In this document: in pieces, positions 52,069-61,150 of the stretch
Position numbering within the stretch: the first letter of the stretch is position 1
Layout of the letters: every line of letters begins with the position of its first letter
Assembly (NCBI RefSeq): GCF_011046245.1
Contig: NZ_CP049244.1
Coordinates: 434,001-498,000 of the forward strand
DNA: 64,000 nt
Source: Allorhizobium pseudoryzae
GTDB lineage: Bacteria; Pseudomonadota; Alphaproteobacteria; Rhizobiales; Rhizobiaceae
Reading direction: 5' to 3'
Translations under genes and position numbers: made by a program
The notes under the pieces: model-generated
Seen by the model: only the letters and a program-made list of their open reading frames with translations
What the model was told of the DNA's origin: nothing
The model's database searches: none

Positions 52069-53342
52069 CCGGTGCACTCGTCTCCGCAATGCTGGTGCTC
52101 TTCGCTATTTCGGTTCCCATCGCCATCGCGATTGGGCTTGCGTCGATGATCGGGCTGTTCGGCTTCACCACCCTGCCCGCCATCGTGGTGCCCCAGCAGA
52201 TCTTTATCGCCCTCGACAAGTTTCCGCTGGCCGCAATTCCCTTCTTCATTCTTGCCGGAAACCTAATGGAGGTTGGCGGCCTGTCCCGCCGTCTCGTCGA
52301 GTTTGCACGTGCTTTCGTCGGACAGATCCAGGGCGGCCTTGCGGCCACCTGCGTGCTGACGTGCATGCTGTTCTCGGCAATTTCCGGTTCAAGCGTCGCC
52401 ACAACATTCGCCGTCGGCGTCGTGCTCATTCCAGCCATGCGCCAGTATGGCTATCCGGTCGGTTTCGTCGCCGCCCTTATGGCCACCTCGGCAGAGCTCG
52501 GCGTCATCATCCCGCCGTCGATCCCGATGATTCTTTACGGCGTCGCGACCCAGACCTCGATCCCGCAGCTCTTCCTCGCCGGGATTCTGCCGGGCCTGAT
52601 GATCGCTGGGGCCTTGTTGATGACGGCTGTCATCTGGTGCCGGGTCAAAGGCTGGGGCAAACGCGATGGCGAAGGCAGTCTGCCACGCCTCACGGCCATA
52701 AGGCGCGCTGTCTGGGCCCTGCTGATGCCTTTGTTGATCATGGGCGGCATCTATGGTGGCGTCACGACGCCGACGGAGGCCAGCGTCATCGCAGTTGTCT
52801 ATGCCATGGTGGTGGGTTTGTTCCTCCACAAGGAGATGACATGGGCGGATCTGGTCAACGCCTTCCGCAAGTCAGTTGTCACCTCCGCCGTCATCATGTT
52901 CATCATCGGGACTGCCAGCCTGATGGGTTACCTGCTCAATCGGCAGGGCGTGCCCGATGCTGCGGCGCTTTGGCTGACAAGCACCTTCGACGGTCCGGCG
53001 TCGCTGATGCTGGCAATCAATGCAATGCTATTCATCATCGGCATGTTCATCGAAACAGGGGCGAGCATCATCGTTCTTGCGCCGATCCTCCAGGATGCCG
53101 CCGCGCGTGTCGGCATCGAGCCAGTCCACTTCGGCACCGTCATGGTGGTGAATCTGGCACTTGGCATGATCACGCCGCCGCTCGGCGTCAATCTCTTCGC
53201 CGCGGCACAGATTGCTGGTTGTTCCGTAACGCAGATGCTGAAGCCGTTGATGGTCTTCGTCGGGGTCATCGTGTTGTGCCTTCTGGTGATCACCTTCGTG
53301 CCCGCGGTCAGCATGACGCTGCCCTCCTTGATGGGACGCTAA
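52065..53342 (+). CDS. TRAP transporter large permease, DctM family
   Basis: Twelve-helix permease of 425 residues. DctM landmarks: IPFFILAGNLMEVGGLSRRLVEFA, FSAISGSSVATTFAVGVVLIPAM, ELGVIIPPSIPMILYGV and TPTEASVIAVVYA, later TPPLGVNLFAAA. With DctP and DctQ it makes a sodium-driven importer distinct from the TAXI system at 43335-46508, so the window holds two TRAP systems side by side but with different binding-protein families and probably different regulators. Confidence 0.92.
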   Translation: MTGALVSAMLVLFAISVPIAIAIGLASMIGLFGFTTLPAIVVPQQIFIALDKFPLAAIPFFILAGNLMEVGGLSRRLVEFARAFVGQIQGGLAATCVLTCMLFSAISGSSVATTFAVGVVLIPAMRQYGYPVGFVAALMATSAELGVIIPPSIPMILYGVATQTSIPQLFLAGILPGLMIAGALLMTAVIWCRVKGWGKRDGEGSLPRLTAIRRAVWALLMPLLIMGGIYGGVTTPTEASVIAVVYAMVVGLFLHKEMTWADLVNAFRKSVVTSAVIMFIIGTASLMGYLLNRQGVPDAAALWLTSTFDGPASLMLAINAMLFIIGMFIETGASIIVLAPILQDAAARVGIEPVHFGTVMVVNLALGMITPPLGVNLFAAAQIAGCSVTQMLKPLMVFVGVIVLCLLVITFVPAVSMTLPSLMGR

Positions 53343-53358
53343 TGGCCCCCTAAACATG

Positions 53359-53380
53359 CCTGCCCCGGCTGCGGGGCAGG
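53359..53380 (+). terminator. Hairpin between dctM and dld homologues
   Basis: CCTGCCCCG-GCTG-CGGGGCAGG, 9-bp arms, 4-base loop, 16 bases after the dctM stop. It is followed by TCCATTTGTCC with only a short T run. Confidence 0.6.
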
Positions 53381-53414
53381 TCCATTTGTCCATCTCTGGA
53401 AGAGTTGCTACCTC

Positions 53415-55127
53415 ATGACCGGCTCCCTGATCCAACAACTGCAGGATATCGTTGGCCGCCGCTATGTTCACACCGGTCTCCGGGGCACCCGGCGCTTCCG
53501 CAGGGGCTATCGCTATGGCGATGGCGAGGTGCTGGCCGCTGTCGAGCCTGGGACGCTGGTCGAGCAGTGGAAAGTGCTCGAAACCTGCGTTGCGGCCGAT
53601 GTTGCCATCATATTCCAGGCGGCAAATACAGGACTGACCGGCGGATCAACCCCGTTCGGCGATGGCTATGATCGCCCGATCGTCATCATCTCGACCCTCC
53701 GCAACACGCGCATCGATTTGCTCGACAATGGACGACAGGTGCTGTGCTTGCCGGGAGCAACGCTGGATCAGCTGGAGCGGCGATTAAAGCCGTTGGGACG
53801 AGAGCCGCATTCCGTGATTGGTTCCAGCTGCATCGGTGCATCGGTGACGGGGGGCATTTGTAACAATTCCGGCGGCTCGCTCGTACAACGCGGCCCGGCC
53901 TATACCCAGCTGTCCCTGTTTGCGCAGGTGGATGCGCAGGGCTGCCTGCATCTCGTCAATCACCTCGGCATCCGACTTGGCGGCGAACCGCTGGACATCC
54001 TGACCCGGCTTGATGCGGGCGATTACACGGATGCGGATGTGGACTTCCCGCAAGGCGTGCAGGCCTCCGACATCGAATACAAGGAGTACGTGCGCGACAT
54101 TGCAGCCAGAACTCCTGCCCGTTTCAACGCCGATCCGCGCCGCCACTACGAGGCGTCAGGCTCGGCGGGCAAGATCGGCGTCTTTGCCATCCGGCTAGAC
54201 ACGTTCGCCGTGGCCGAGCAGGAAAAGGTCTTCTACATCGGCACGCGTGACCCGGCCGAATTGCAAACCATCCGCCGGCACATTCTGGCCAACTTCAAGA
54301 CACTCCCGATCGCTGGGGAATACATGCATGCGGACGCCTTCCGCGCAGCTCAGATCTGGGGGAAGGATCTCTATTTTTTCATACGAAAGTTCGGCACCGT
54401 TAACGTGCCCCGCGCCTTTGCGGCCAAGAGTTGGTTTGACGGCCTGACGGAGCGGTTCGGCTTCGGCAAGACCATTTCCGACCACCTGCTGCAATGGGCG
54501 AGCCGTTTCCTGCCAGAACAGATTCCCGATCGGCTGATCACCTACCGCGACACCTATCCGCACCATCTGATGATCCGCGCGGGGGATACCTGCATCGCAG
54601 AAATGCGGGACTACCTGACGTCGATATTCCCCAGCGCGGCCGGCGATTTCATCGAATGCACGGAGGCCGAAGGCAAGGCGGCCTTCCTCAACCGCTTCAC
54701 CGTCGGTAGCGCGGTGGTGCGCTATCGGGCGGTGCACGGGCGTACGGTGGAGGATATAGTCGCGCTTGATGTCGCACTGCCGCGTGACACGATCGAGTGG
54801 TTCGAGACACTGCCCGACGAGATTTCGCACAAGATGGCGCTGAAGATATATGTCGGCCATTTCCTGTGCCAGGTCATGCACCAGGAATATCTGGTGAAAA
54901 AGGGTGTGGACTGCGCCGCACTGGAACATCAGATCTGCGCGCTTTTGGACGCACGCGGTGCGGAATACCCGGCTGAGCACAATGTGGGCCATCTTTATGA
55001 AGCAAAGCCTGCACTGCGTGATTTCTACCGCGGTCTTGACCCCACAAACACCTTCAACCCCGGCATTGGCAAAACCTCAAAGTGCCGTCACTGGCATGAA
55101 ACGCCGCATAGCAGACCGAGCCGTTGA
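53415..55127 (+). CDS. dld: Quinone-dependent D-lactate dehydrogenase (Dld type)
   Basis: Membrane-associated FAD dehydrogenase of 570 residues, the normal length of Dld. FAD-binding PCMH part: AIIFQAANTGLTGGSTPFGDGYDRP and the HSVIGSSCIGASVTGGICNNSGG block; the C-terminal D-LDH membrane-binding domain is recognisable from HADAFRAAQIWGKDLYFFIRK and the ending THNVGHLYEA-like HNVGHLYEAKPALRDFYRGL. It oxidises D-lactate (or a D-2-hydroxy acid) and passes electrons to quinone. Last gene of the LysR-linked operon. That the substrate is imported by the DctPQM system upstream is likely from gene order. Confidence 0.9.
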   Translation: MTGSLIQQLQDIVGRRYVHTGLRGTRRFRRGYRYGDGEVLAAVEPGTLVEQWKVLETCVAADVAIIFQAANTGLTGGSTPFGDGYDRPIVIISTLRNTRIDLLDNGRQVLCLPGATLDQLERRLKPLGREPHSVIGSSCIGASVTGGICNNSGGSLVQRGPAYTQLSLFAQVDAQGCLHLVNHLGIRLGGEPLDILTRLDAGDYTDADVDFPQGVQASDIEYKEYVRDIAARTPARFNADPRRHYEASGSAGKIGVFAIRLDTFAVAEQEKVFYIGTRDPAELQTIRRHILANFKTLPIAGEYMHADAFRAAQIWGKDLYFFIRKFGTVNVPRAFAAKSWFDGLTERFGFGKTISDHLLQWASRFLPEQIPDRLITYRDTYPHHLMIRAGDTCIAEMRDYLTSIFPSAAGDFIECTEAEGKAAFLNRFTVGSAVVRYRAVHGRTVEDIVALDVALPRDTIEWFETLPDEISHKMALKIYVGHFLCQVMHQEYLVKKGVDCAALEHQICALLDARGAEYPAEHNVGHLYEAKPALRDFYRGLDPTNTFNPGIGKTSKCRHWHETPHSRPSR

Positions 55128-55352
55128 TCCCGTTGCAATTGCGACGGTTCAGCTGCAAATCAGGGGCTTCAGGGGCGAGGGAAAGATGCATGATAGATGG
55201 TTGCCCCTCGTGATCCCGACCAGTTCTGGCAGCACCCTCGGCGTTTGGGCGATCTGCACCGCCGCAAAGCCGACCATGGTGCCACCGTTTAGGGAAGGCG
55301 ACTGTTCGCCATCCTCTTTTGGTGCGTTCGTCTATTGTTCTGAAAATGAAAC

Positions 55353-56321
55353 TCAGCCCGCCGAAGGTGATGCAGGCGTGTACTGATCTTGGTCGTTGCT
55401 TCGTACGACACGGTCTCGTCCTTGGGCTTTTGCCTGATACAAAGCTTTGTCCGCTCTAAGTAAGGCGCCACTGATGTCTGCTTCTCCGGGAAGCACCGAG
55501 GCGACCCCGAAACTGGAGGTGATGCGCAGTGTGGTAGCATCGAAGGTGAAGGCGAGCCTGGCCACGGCGCGCCGCAGACGTTCCGATACCGCGACGGCCT
55601 TCTCAGCGGATCCTTGAAGCGCCACAGCAAACTCTTCACCACCTAAGCGGCCGACCAGCTCAAAGTTCCGCAGATCTGCCTTGCAGGCGACGACAAGGGC
55701 GCGCAGGACCTCATCTCCGGCGGCATGGCCAAATCGATCGTTGACAGACTTGAAGTGATCGACATCCAGCATCACAACGGAAACGTCTCGTGCATTTTGC
55801 ATAGCCAAGTGACAGAGACGGCCGCATTCCGATAGAAAATGCCGTCGCGACAGGGCGCCTGTCAGCGCATCAACGTACGCAAACTCGCGCAGTTCGAACT
55901 CGCTCGACGCCATCTGCGCTAAATTTTCCATAACGCGCATCTCCTTCGCCGAGAACTCGCGTGGTTTGGTATGAATCGCACAGATCGTGCCGATGGGGCG
56001 TCCATTCGATGTTCGTAGAACCGCGCCGGCATAGAAACGGAGAGGCGTTTCTTGCGTGAGGAGACAGTGGTTGTGAAACTCGGCACTTTTGCCCGTATCG
56101 CAGATGACGACCGGCCTGCCTTCTCGCCATGTCGCCCTGCAAAAGCTATCTTCCAGCGAGATATCTGTGAGATCAAGGCCTTGGATCGAGCGAAATCGCT
56201 GCCGACCTCCCTCGATCAAGGAAATCGCGGCGACGTCTACGTCGAAGATGTCTCTCACGAGGCTCGCAATACGGTCGAAGGCTTCTTTGCCCATGCCGTC
56301 TTTACTTAGCGCTTCTAGCAT
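55353..56321 (-). CDS. GAF-GGDEF diguanylate cyclase
   Basis: Signalling protein of 322 residues. The first half is a GAF domain (RIASLVRDIFDVDVAAISLIEG, IGTICAIHTKPREFS); the second is a GGDEF domain beginning YVDALTGALSRRHFL, with DVDHFKSVNDRFGHAAGDEVL and the active-site motif RLGGEEFAVA. The GGEEF signature is intact, so it should make cyclic di-GMP. No EAL domain, no membrane segments. It stands alone and converges on the dld gene; regulation of its promoter is not readable. Confidence 0.9.
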   Translation of the reverse strand: MLEALSKDGMGKEAFDRIASLVRDIFDVDVAAISLIEGGRQRFRSIQGLDLTDISLEDSFCRATWREGRPVVICDTGKSAEFHNHCLLTQETPLRFYAGAVLRTSNGRPIGTICAIHTKPREFSAKEMRVMENLAQMASSEFELREFAYVDALTGALSRRHFLSECGRLCHLAMQNARDVSVVMLDVDHFKSVNDRFGHAAGDEVLRALVVACKADLRNFELVGRLGGEEFAVALQGSAEKAVAVSERLRRAVARLAFTFDATTLRITSSFGVASVLPGEADISGALLRADKALYQAKAQGRDRVVRSNDQDQYTPASPSAG

Positions 56322-57008
56322 AAGCGAGTCCTGTCGGAAATTCCGCGTGAAGTTCGCATCTTCCTGTCAGTATTCACGGGCTGAATCCGGTAGTCGGATA
56401 TTTATGTTACCCCGACGGTAAAGCTACGCAGGAATTTGCGGAGAATTAGTTAACGCTCAATCGTCGATCATTCGCTTGCTAGATGTTGATCCCATACTTG
56501 GTGCAATTTTCTCGCGCGAGTGGAGGGACGCACTATGGGCCAGGTTCTGCACGGGAGCGCCATGACGACAGAGGCTCTCCGTCGGGCCATACAAAAATAG
56601 TCAAAAAGAGCCACACTCGACGGTGCTTCCCTAGAGCGGAAGGCAATCATTGTTGCGTTCCGCCGGCACGTTGCTATCTCTCAACATCTGCCTTTATGCG
56701 CTCCAGCCGACAATGTCGCATCTATCTCCATGCTGTCGGCTCGGACACGGGACGCTGTTCTGTGGCCCCTTTTGACCGCCGCTTCGGCTCGTCGGTAAGA
56801 GGCGTTTCGAATGCGACGTCATCAGGCTGAATCCCGTGCCTTGACCACCTAGACGAGCCTCAACGTTTATCCGCAGATCTCACAGCGAGCGCCAGCCTGT
56901 CTCGCATTGTTTCGAGACAGGCTGGCTAAGTTAGCTCTCTGATGGCCGGATCAGCCGCCTTCGCCTTGCTGCCGCGGTCGTTCAGCTGGCAAGGGAGATC
57001 AGTCAGCA
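56322..57008. other. Gene-free region with a long hairpin
   Basis: About 690 bases with no supported gene; the open frames present are short and unlike proteins. It contains the promoter of the cyclase gene at its left side and at 56891-56926 a perfect hairpin (annotated separately). Confidence 0.4.
56891..56926 (-). terminator. 14-bp hairpin downstream of the outer-membrane channel gene
   Basis: GCCAGCCTGTCTCG / CGAGACAGGCTGGC, perfect 14-bp arms with an 8-base loop, about 80 bases beyond the stop at 57009 on the minus strand. No clear T run, so terminator role is likely but not certain. Confidence 0.55.
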
Positions 57009-57893
57009 TTAGAATTTTGTTGCGAAATTTACCCATACGGAGTCGCCCTGAGAGCGATTTTTCGCGTAGACGTCATGTTGCCAGGAGGCGCTGACCTGTA
57101 ACCCCGGGTTGAAGCTGTAGGTCAGCGAGGGGCCGATGGCAAAACCTTCGCCGCGATGGCCATCCGCCCTCGCGGTCGGACCTGCGTCATCGGTCAGTTG
57201 CTTGATGAAATAGCCGACGGCGCCGGCGCGGATCTTGCCGAAGTTCCAGCCGACCGCATAGTCAAGCACGAATTCATTGCCGGTCTTGTAGTCGGTCGTG
57301 GTGTTCTCGGTGTTGAAGATCATGCGCGCCGCGGCGGCGAACTCCAGTCCCTCCGGATCAGAATAGTGATAGCCGAGCGTCGGCTGAAACGACCAATGGT
57401 TTAGACCCGTATTGGCCAACGCGTGTTCATCATAGGAGCCCGTTGGTATGCCGACGTCGAGGCCCAGTATGAAAGTCTGGTTTCTGTCGGGATGCCAGGC
57501 CAGACCGATGGTGGTGGTGGCATCGCCGATGTTGAAGGCGTTGTCAGAGCCGAACGCGGTATCGAGATCCAGATGGATCACCGGCAGAACGAGCTGACCC
57601 CAAAGCTGCGCCTCGGCGATTTGGATATCCGACACATACATGAAGCGCATTGTCTCGACGGCGGCCTTGACGCTGAAATCGATCGGAACCTCATTACCGT
57701 TGCTGTCATTCGTGCGGTTGGCGCTGAAATAGCTTGTTTGAGACAGAAAATAGAACCCTTCATAGGGCGGAATGGCACCGCCGTAGAATTGCGACGCGCC
57801 GGGCGCGTATTGGCTGTTGCCGTTCTCGGCAGCGAAAGCGGGTGCCGCCGAACAGGCCAAAGCTGCAACCAAAATGCTCGAATGGATTTTCAA
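57009..57893 (-). CDS. Outer-membrane channel of the phenol/meta-pathway MetA-like family
   Basis: Secreted beta-barrel protein of 294 residues. Signal peptide begins KIHSSILVAALACSAAPAFA/AENG; the mature protein has alternating hydrophobic strands, GGAIPPYEGFYFLSQTSYFSA, DIQIAEAQLWGQLVLPVI, HPDRNQTFILGLDVGIPTGSYD and LGYHYSDPEGLEFAAAARMIF, and ends with VWVNFATKF, a barrel-type terminal Phe. This is the family annotated as transporter in meta-cleavage aromatic pathways. The start is TTG at 57893, 5 bases after GAGGAGGAC; no ATG is close. It may let an aromatic substrate through the outer membrane for the operon at 59291. Confidence 0.82.
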   Translation of the reverse strand: MKIHSSILVAALACSAAPAFAAENGNSQYAPGASQFYGGAIPPYEGFYFLSQTSYFSANRTNDSNGNEVPIDFSVKAAVETMRFMYVSDIQIAEAQLWGQLVLPVIHLDLDTAFGSDNAFNIGDATTTIGLAWHPDRNQTFILGLDVGIPTGSYDEHALANTGLNHWSFQPTLGYHYSDPEGLEFAAAARMIFNTENTTTDYKTGNEFVLDYAVGWNFGKIRAGAVGYFIKQLTDDAGPTARADGHRGEGFAIGPSLTYSFNPGLQVSASWQHDVYAKNRSQGDSVWVNFATKF

Positions 57894-58165
57894 TTCGTCC
57901 TCCTCATGATCCCGGGGCCAACCCAAGAGCTGGCGGTTCGTATTCACTGGGGAGATCGCAATGCCCGCCGACCGGGCTGCGTCCTGAACGAAGCAAGCTG
58001 CCAACCTGAACCAGGATGGCAGAGATGCGACAACACAGGCGTCAGAGCGCTTACAACTCGCTCACGACGCTTCAGGCCTTGATATTTTCTGATGCTCTCC
58101 CCGGCTTTTGGGTACGGCAGGCAATTGGCATTTGTAAAATTTTGATTGAGAATATTATGTATTCA

Positions 58166-59110
58166 TCACAATAATGCCTGCCCCCGCGAGTTCTGGTCCC
58201 GAGCGGTGAGAATAGTCGCGGCGGACTTCAATCTTTCGCGCACCCAGGTCAAGGCCGGATCGCGCGAACGATAGCTGTGCCATTGTGCGGACTGCTCGAG
58301 GAGCGGCAGGTCGAGCGGCGGCGCGACCATTGTCAGCCCCCCAGTCTTGAGCATTTCGGTTGCCAAAGTTTTTTGGACTAGCGCCAGCCGATTGCTCCGG
58401 CGCACCAGCACGGACAGCGTGGAGAAGGCGTAAGTCGAAACCTCCACCCGAATAGCAAGGCCGACCTCGCGGCACGCCCGCTCGGCGAAGCTTTCCCCGC
58501 CATTCGGCGGCCGCATCACCACATGCCCTGACGTCTCGAACTGCTCCCTCGTGATTCTCTCCCCCTCTGCAAAGCGGCTTGAGGAATCCGTGACGCAACA
58601 GATCTCGTCGGCAAAGAGCACATCCGAGGGATGCTGAGTGGAGCAAAACACCGATGGCGCGATCAGCAGATCCGCCTCGCCCTTCTCTAGAAGCAGATGC
58701 GGGAAATTTTGTTGCGGTTTGAAATCGAATTGAAGCCCCGGAGCTTCGGCCGCAGCGATTGCGAGGAAAATCGGGATTAACGTGTGAAGCGAATAATCAG
58801 AAACTACCATGCCTATCACGCGCCGTGAATCCGCGGGATTGAATGACGGCGTGGAAACGACGGCGCTGTCGATCCGTACGATGATGTCGCGCAAAGGTTG
58901 CTCGAGAGAGACGGCGAGCGGAGACAGTTCCATTGTGCGTCCGACCTGGATCAGCAGCGGATCGTCGAAATATTCGCGCAGGCGGCCCAGCGCATTGCTC
59001 ATCGCCGATTGCGTGATGAACATTTCCTCCGCAGCGCGGCTGACATTGCGCAGACGGATCAGCGCGTCGAGCGCAACCAGCAGATTGAGGTCGAGGTTCT
59101 TGAAACGCAT
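58166..59110 (-). CDS. LysR-family regulator of the aromatic operon
   Basis: Regulator of 314 residues. N-terminal helix-turn-helix MRFKNLDLNLLVALDALI, VSRAAEEMFITQSAMSNAL, GRLREYFDDPLLIQVGR, which is the NodD/NahR/LinR-like subgroup; the rest is an effector-binding domain. Start ATG at 59110 with GGAGGAG upstream. It is divergent from the aromatic-catabolic operon that begins at 59291, so it likely activates it in response to the substrate. The intergenic region 59111-59290 should contain its binding site; no perfect palindrome was found there. Confidence 0.9.
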   Translation of the reverse strand: MRFKNLDLNLLVALDALIRLRNVSRAAEEMFITQSAMSNALGRLREYFDDPLLIQVGRTMELSPLAVSLEQPLRDIIVRIDSAVVSTPSFNPADSRRVIGMVVSDYSLHTLIPIFLAIAAAEAPGLQFDFKPQQNFPHLLLEKGEADLLIAPSVFCSTQHPSDVLFADEICCVTDSSSRFAEGERITREQFETSGHVVMRPPNGGESFAERACREVGLAIRVEVSTYAFSTLSVLVRRSNRLALVQKTLATEMLKTGGLTMVAPPLDLPLLEQSAQWHSYRSRDPALTWVRERLKSAATILTARDQNSRGQALL

Positions 59111-59290
59111 GGGCTCCTCCACCTATTCATCATATCAATAGCAAGGATTGAAACAACCAATTTCATAAACGTTTTGCTTTTCGTTAAGTCTTGGTCAGGG
59201 AGGAGCCGTCGGTCGGCCGCGCAAGCGGGCCACTGTCGGTTGCCGCCTGTCGCGCCGAAGCGATCGGCGCCAGAGAGTTGAGGAGGCGTT

Positions 59291-60463
59291 GTGTTCAAAT
59301 ATTTCCCTACGAATTATGTCTGGAACCTGTCGGTCGATCTGTCGATCGAGATGGGCGCGCGTATCGGGGAGATCGAGGATATGTGCGCCCCCCTTCAGGA
59401 AGCGGCCAAGGCTCCGGACGCGGCGGGCGTCATTGCTTTTCGCCAGACCTGGGTGACCATGGGGGACAAGCTCATTGCGCTTGCCGAAGAGGACGAGGCC
59501 AGAGCCCGCACACTTTCCGCAGGCGACAAGCTCATCCGCGCCGCAAATTATCTGCTCACTGCCGAACGGCTGCAGGCGCATGGCTCCGAAGGACGCGTCG
59601 CGCTTTACCGTCGCTTTCTCGATACGTTCGAAAAGGGCCTGCGCCTGTCGGGCTCTCCATGCCGTCGCGTCGAGATCCCCTATGAGGGAACACGTCTGTC
59701 GGCGCTCTATGTGCCCGCCGAAGGCGTAAGCGGACCCCAACCGTTGCTGGTCCAGGTCAACGGCCTCGACAGCACCAAGGAAATGAAGTTTCTCGTCGGC
59801 CTGCCCCGATGGCTTGCCAAACGCGGCGTGGCCTCGCTGGTGGTCGATCAGCCGGGCACTGGTGAAGCGCTTCGGCTGCAGGGGCTTACGGCGCGCTATG
59901 ACAGCGAACATTGGGCAAGCCGCGTGGTGGATTGGCTGGAGACGCGCGCAGAGGTCGATCCCAAGCGGATCGGCATGGAAGGCGTGTCGCTCGGGGGCTA
60001 CTACTGCCCCCGCGCCGTGGCCCTCGAGCCGCGCTTCGCCTGCGGCGTCGTGTGGGGCGCCAATCATGATTGGCGCGATGTCCAGAAGAAGCGCCTCGCC
60101 CGCGAAGGCAATTTTCCGGTGCCGCATTATTGGGCGCATGTTCAGTGGGTCTGGGGCGCGAAGGACATGGATGACTTCATGCGGATCGCTGAAGACGTCC
60201 ACCTCGACGGCGTCCTCGACCGGATCCGCGTCCCCTTCCTGGTCACCCATGGCGAAAAGGACAGCCAGATCCCGCTGCACTGGGCGCAGGCCACCTATGA
60301 CCAGCTGGTCAACAGCCCCAAACGCGAACTGAAGATCTTCGACGCCCGCACCGGCGGCGTCCAGCACTCCAGCTTTGACAACTCTGCCAATGCTGGTGCT
60401 TACATTGCCGACTGGGTGGCGGAGGTCCTTGGCGGCCGCACCGCACAGGGAGACGCAGCATGA
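59291..60463 (+). CDS. Alpha/beta hydrolase, 2,6-dihydroxypseudooxynicotine hydrolase-like (DUF1100/FrsA branch)
   Basis: Hydrolase of 390 residues with an N-terminal helical cap region (residues 1-120) and a C-terminal alpha/beta domain. Nucleophile Ser in GMEGVSLGGYYCPRA, acid Asp in THGEKDSQIPLHW, catalytic His in VQHSSFD. This arrangement matches the carbon-carbon-bond hydrolase group that includes the nicotine-pathway DHPON hydrolase. It starts with GTG at 59291 after AGGAGGCGTT and overlaps the next gene by ATGA. I infer cleavage of a 1,3-dicarbonyl side chain on an aromatic ring; the substrate is not determined. Confidence 0.82.
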   Translation: MFKYFPTNYVWNLSVDLSIEMGARIGEIEDMCAPLQEAAKAPDAAGVIAFRQTWVTMGDKLIALAEEDEARARTLSAGDKLIRAANYLLTAERLQAHGSEGRVALYRRFLDTFEKGLRLSGSPCRRVEIPYEGTRLSALYVPAEGVSGPQPLLVQVNGLDSTKEMKFLVGLPRWLAKRGVASLVVDQPGTGEALRLQGLTARYDSEHWASRVVDWLETRAEVDPKRIGMEGVSLGGYYCPRAVALEPRFACGVVWGANHDWRDVQKKRLAREGNFPVPHYWAHVQWVWGAKDMDDFMRIAEDVHLDGVLDRIRVPFLVTHGEKDSQIPLHWAQATYDQLVNSPKRELKIFDARTGGVQHSSFDNSANAGAYIADWVAEVLGGRTAQGDAA

Positions 60464-61125
60464 CGGTCAAGCTGATGATGTTTGGGCGGCGCGCTCCGGG
60501 CCAGACCATCGCCGAAAACCGCCTTCACATGAAGGATGTGCACGGACGGCTGGTCCTCGACTATATTGCCGCCGATCCGCAGAGCGGCCCGCGCAGATAC
60601 ACGCAAAATCACGGCCTGGACGGCGTCTTCGCAGACGATGAGGCTGCTCCACTTGCCCTGCGCCTCGGTCTCGATTTCGTCACCCAGATCTGGTTCGAGG
60701 ATCTGACGTCGCTGAAGGCCTCCCGGGAGACACCGTTCTACCACGAGCAGCTGCATCCCGACGAGTCACGCTTCGTGGATGTCGCCAATGTTATAGGACA
60801 GCCGTTTTCGGAAGAATTCACGCGGGGACCGGCTCCTGGTCCAGCCGATATCAAGCTGTTCGTCGTCAGGCCGCGCGGCGCGGACGCCATCGACCTGTTC
60901 GACAGCCTCGCTTCGGACGAGGTCGCCTTTTCCGGCTATTGCCGCAACTTGGCTGTCACGCCAGGGCCGATCGGAGTCGTCGACGAAGTCTGGGCGCGCG
61001 ACGAAGATGAAGCGCGCCGTCTGCTCGATCATTGCCGCCAGGCGTTAGACGCTGAGGCGACGTACGGCAAGCATTCCGCCGCCTATCTCATAGCCCGCGA
61101 ATACAGACTGTTTGCCGGCCGCTAA
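60460..61125 (+). CDS. EthD-domain protein
   Basis: Protein of 221 residues in the dimeric alpha-beta-barrel EthD group. Features: VKLMMFGRRAPGQTIAENRLH at the N-terminus, RRYTQNHGLDG in the middle and two repeats of roughly similar layout. EthD proteins are small accessory or isomerase/lactonase-like enzymes in aromatic and ether catabolism. It is coupled by ATGA (60460-60463) to the hydrolase and lies 25 bases before the VOC dioxygenase. Confidence 0.8.
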   Translation: MTVKLMMFGRRAPGQTIAENRLHMKDVHGRLVLDYIAADPQSGPRRYTQNHGLDGVFADDEAAPLALRLGLDFVTQIWFEDLTSLKASRETPFYHEQLHPDESRFVDVANVIGQPFSEEFTRGPAPGPADIKLFVVRPRGADAIDLFDSLASDEVAFSGYCRNLAVTPGPIGVVDEVWARDEDEARRLLDHCRQALDAEATYGKHSAAYLIAREYRLFAGR

Positions 61126-61150
61126 GGCGCCGGTTGAAGAGAGGATCATC

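Noticed and set aside
51893..53353. Open frame of 486 codons on the plus strand over dctQM
   Set aside because: Arg/His-rich low-complexity translation of an alternative frame; dctM in the other frame is a complete membrane protein.
56483..56830. Open frame of 115 codons between the cyclase and the channel gene
   Set aside because: No ribosome site, no conserved pattern and composition unlike neighbouring genes.
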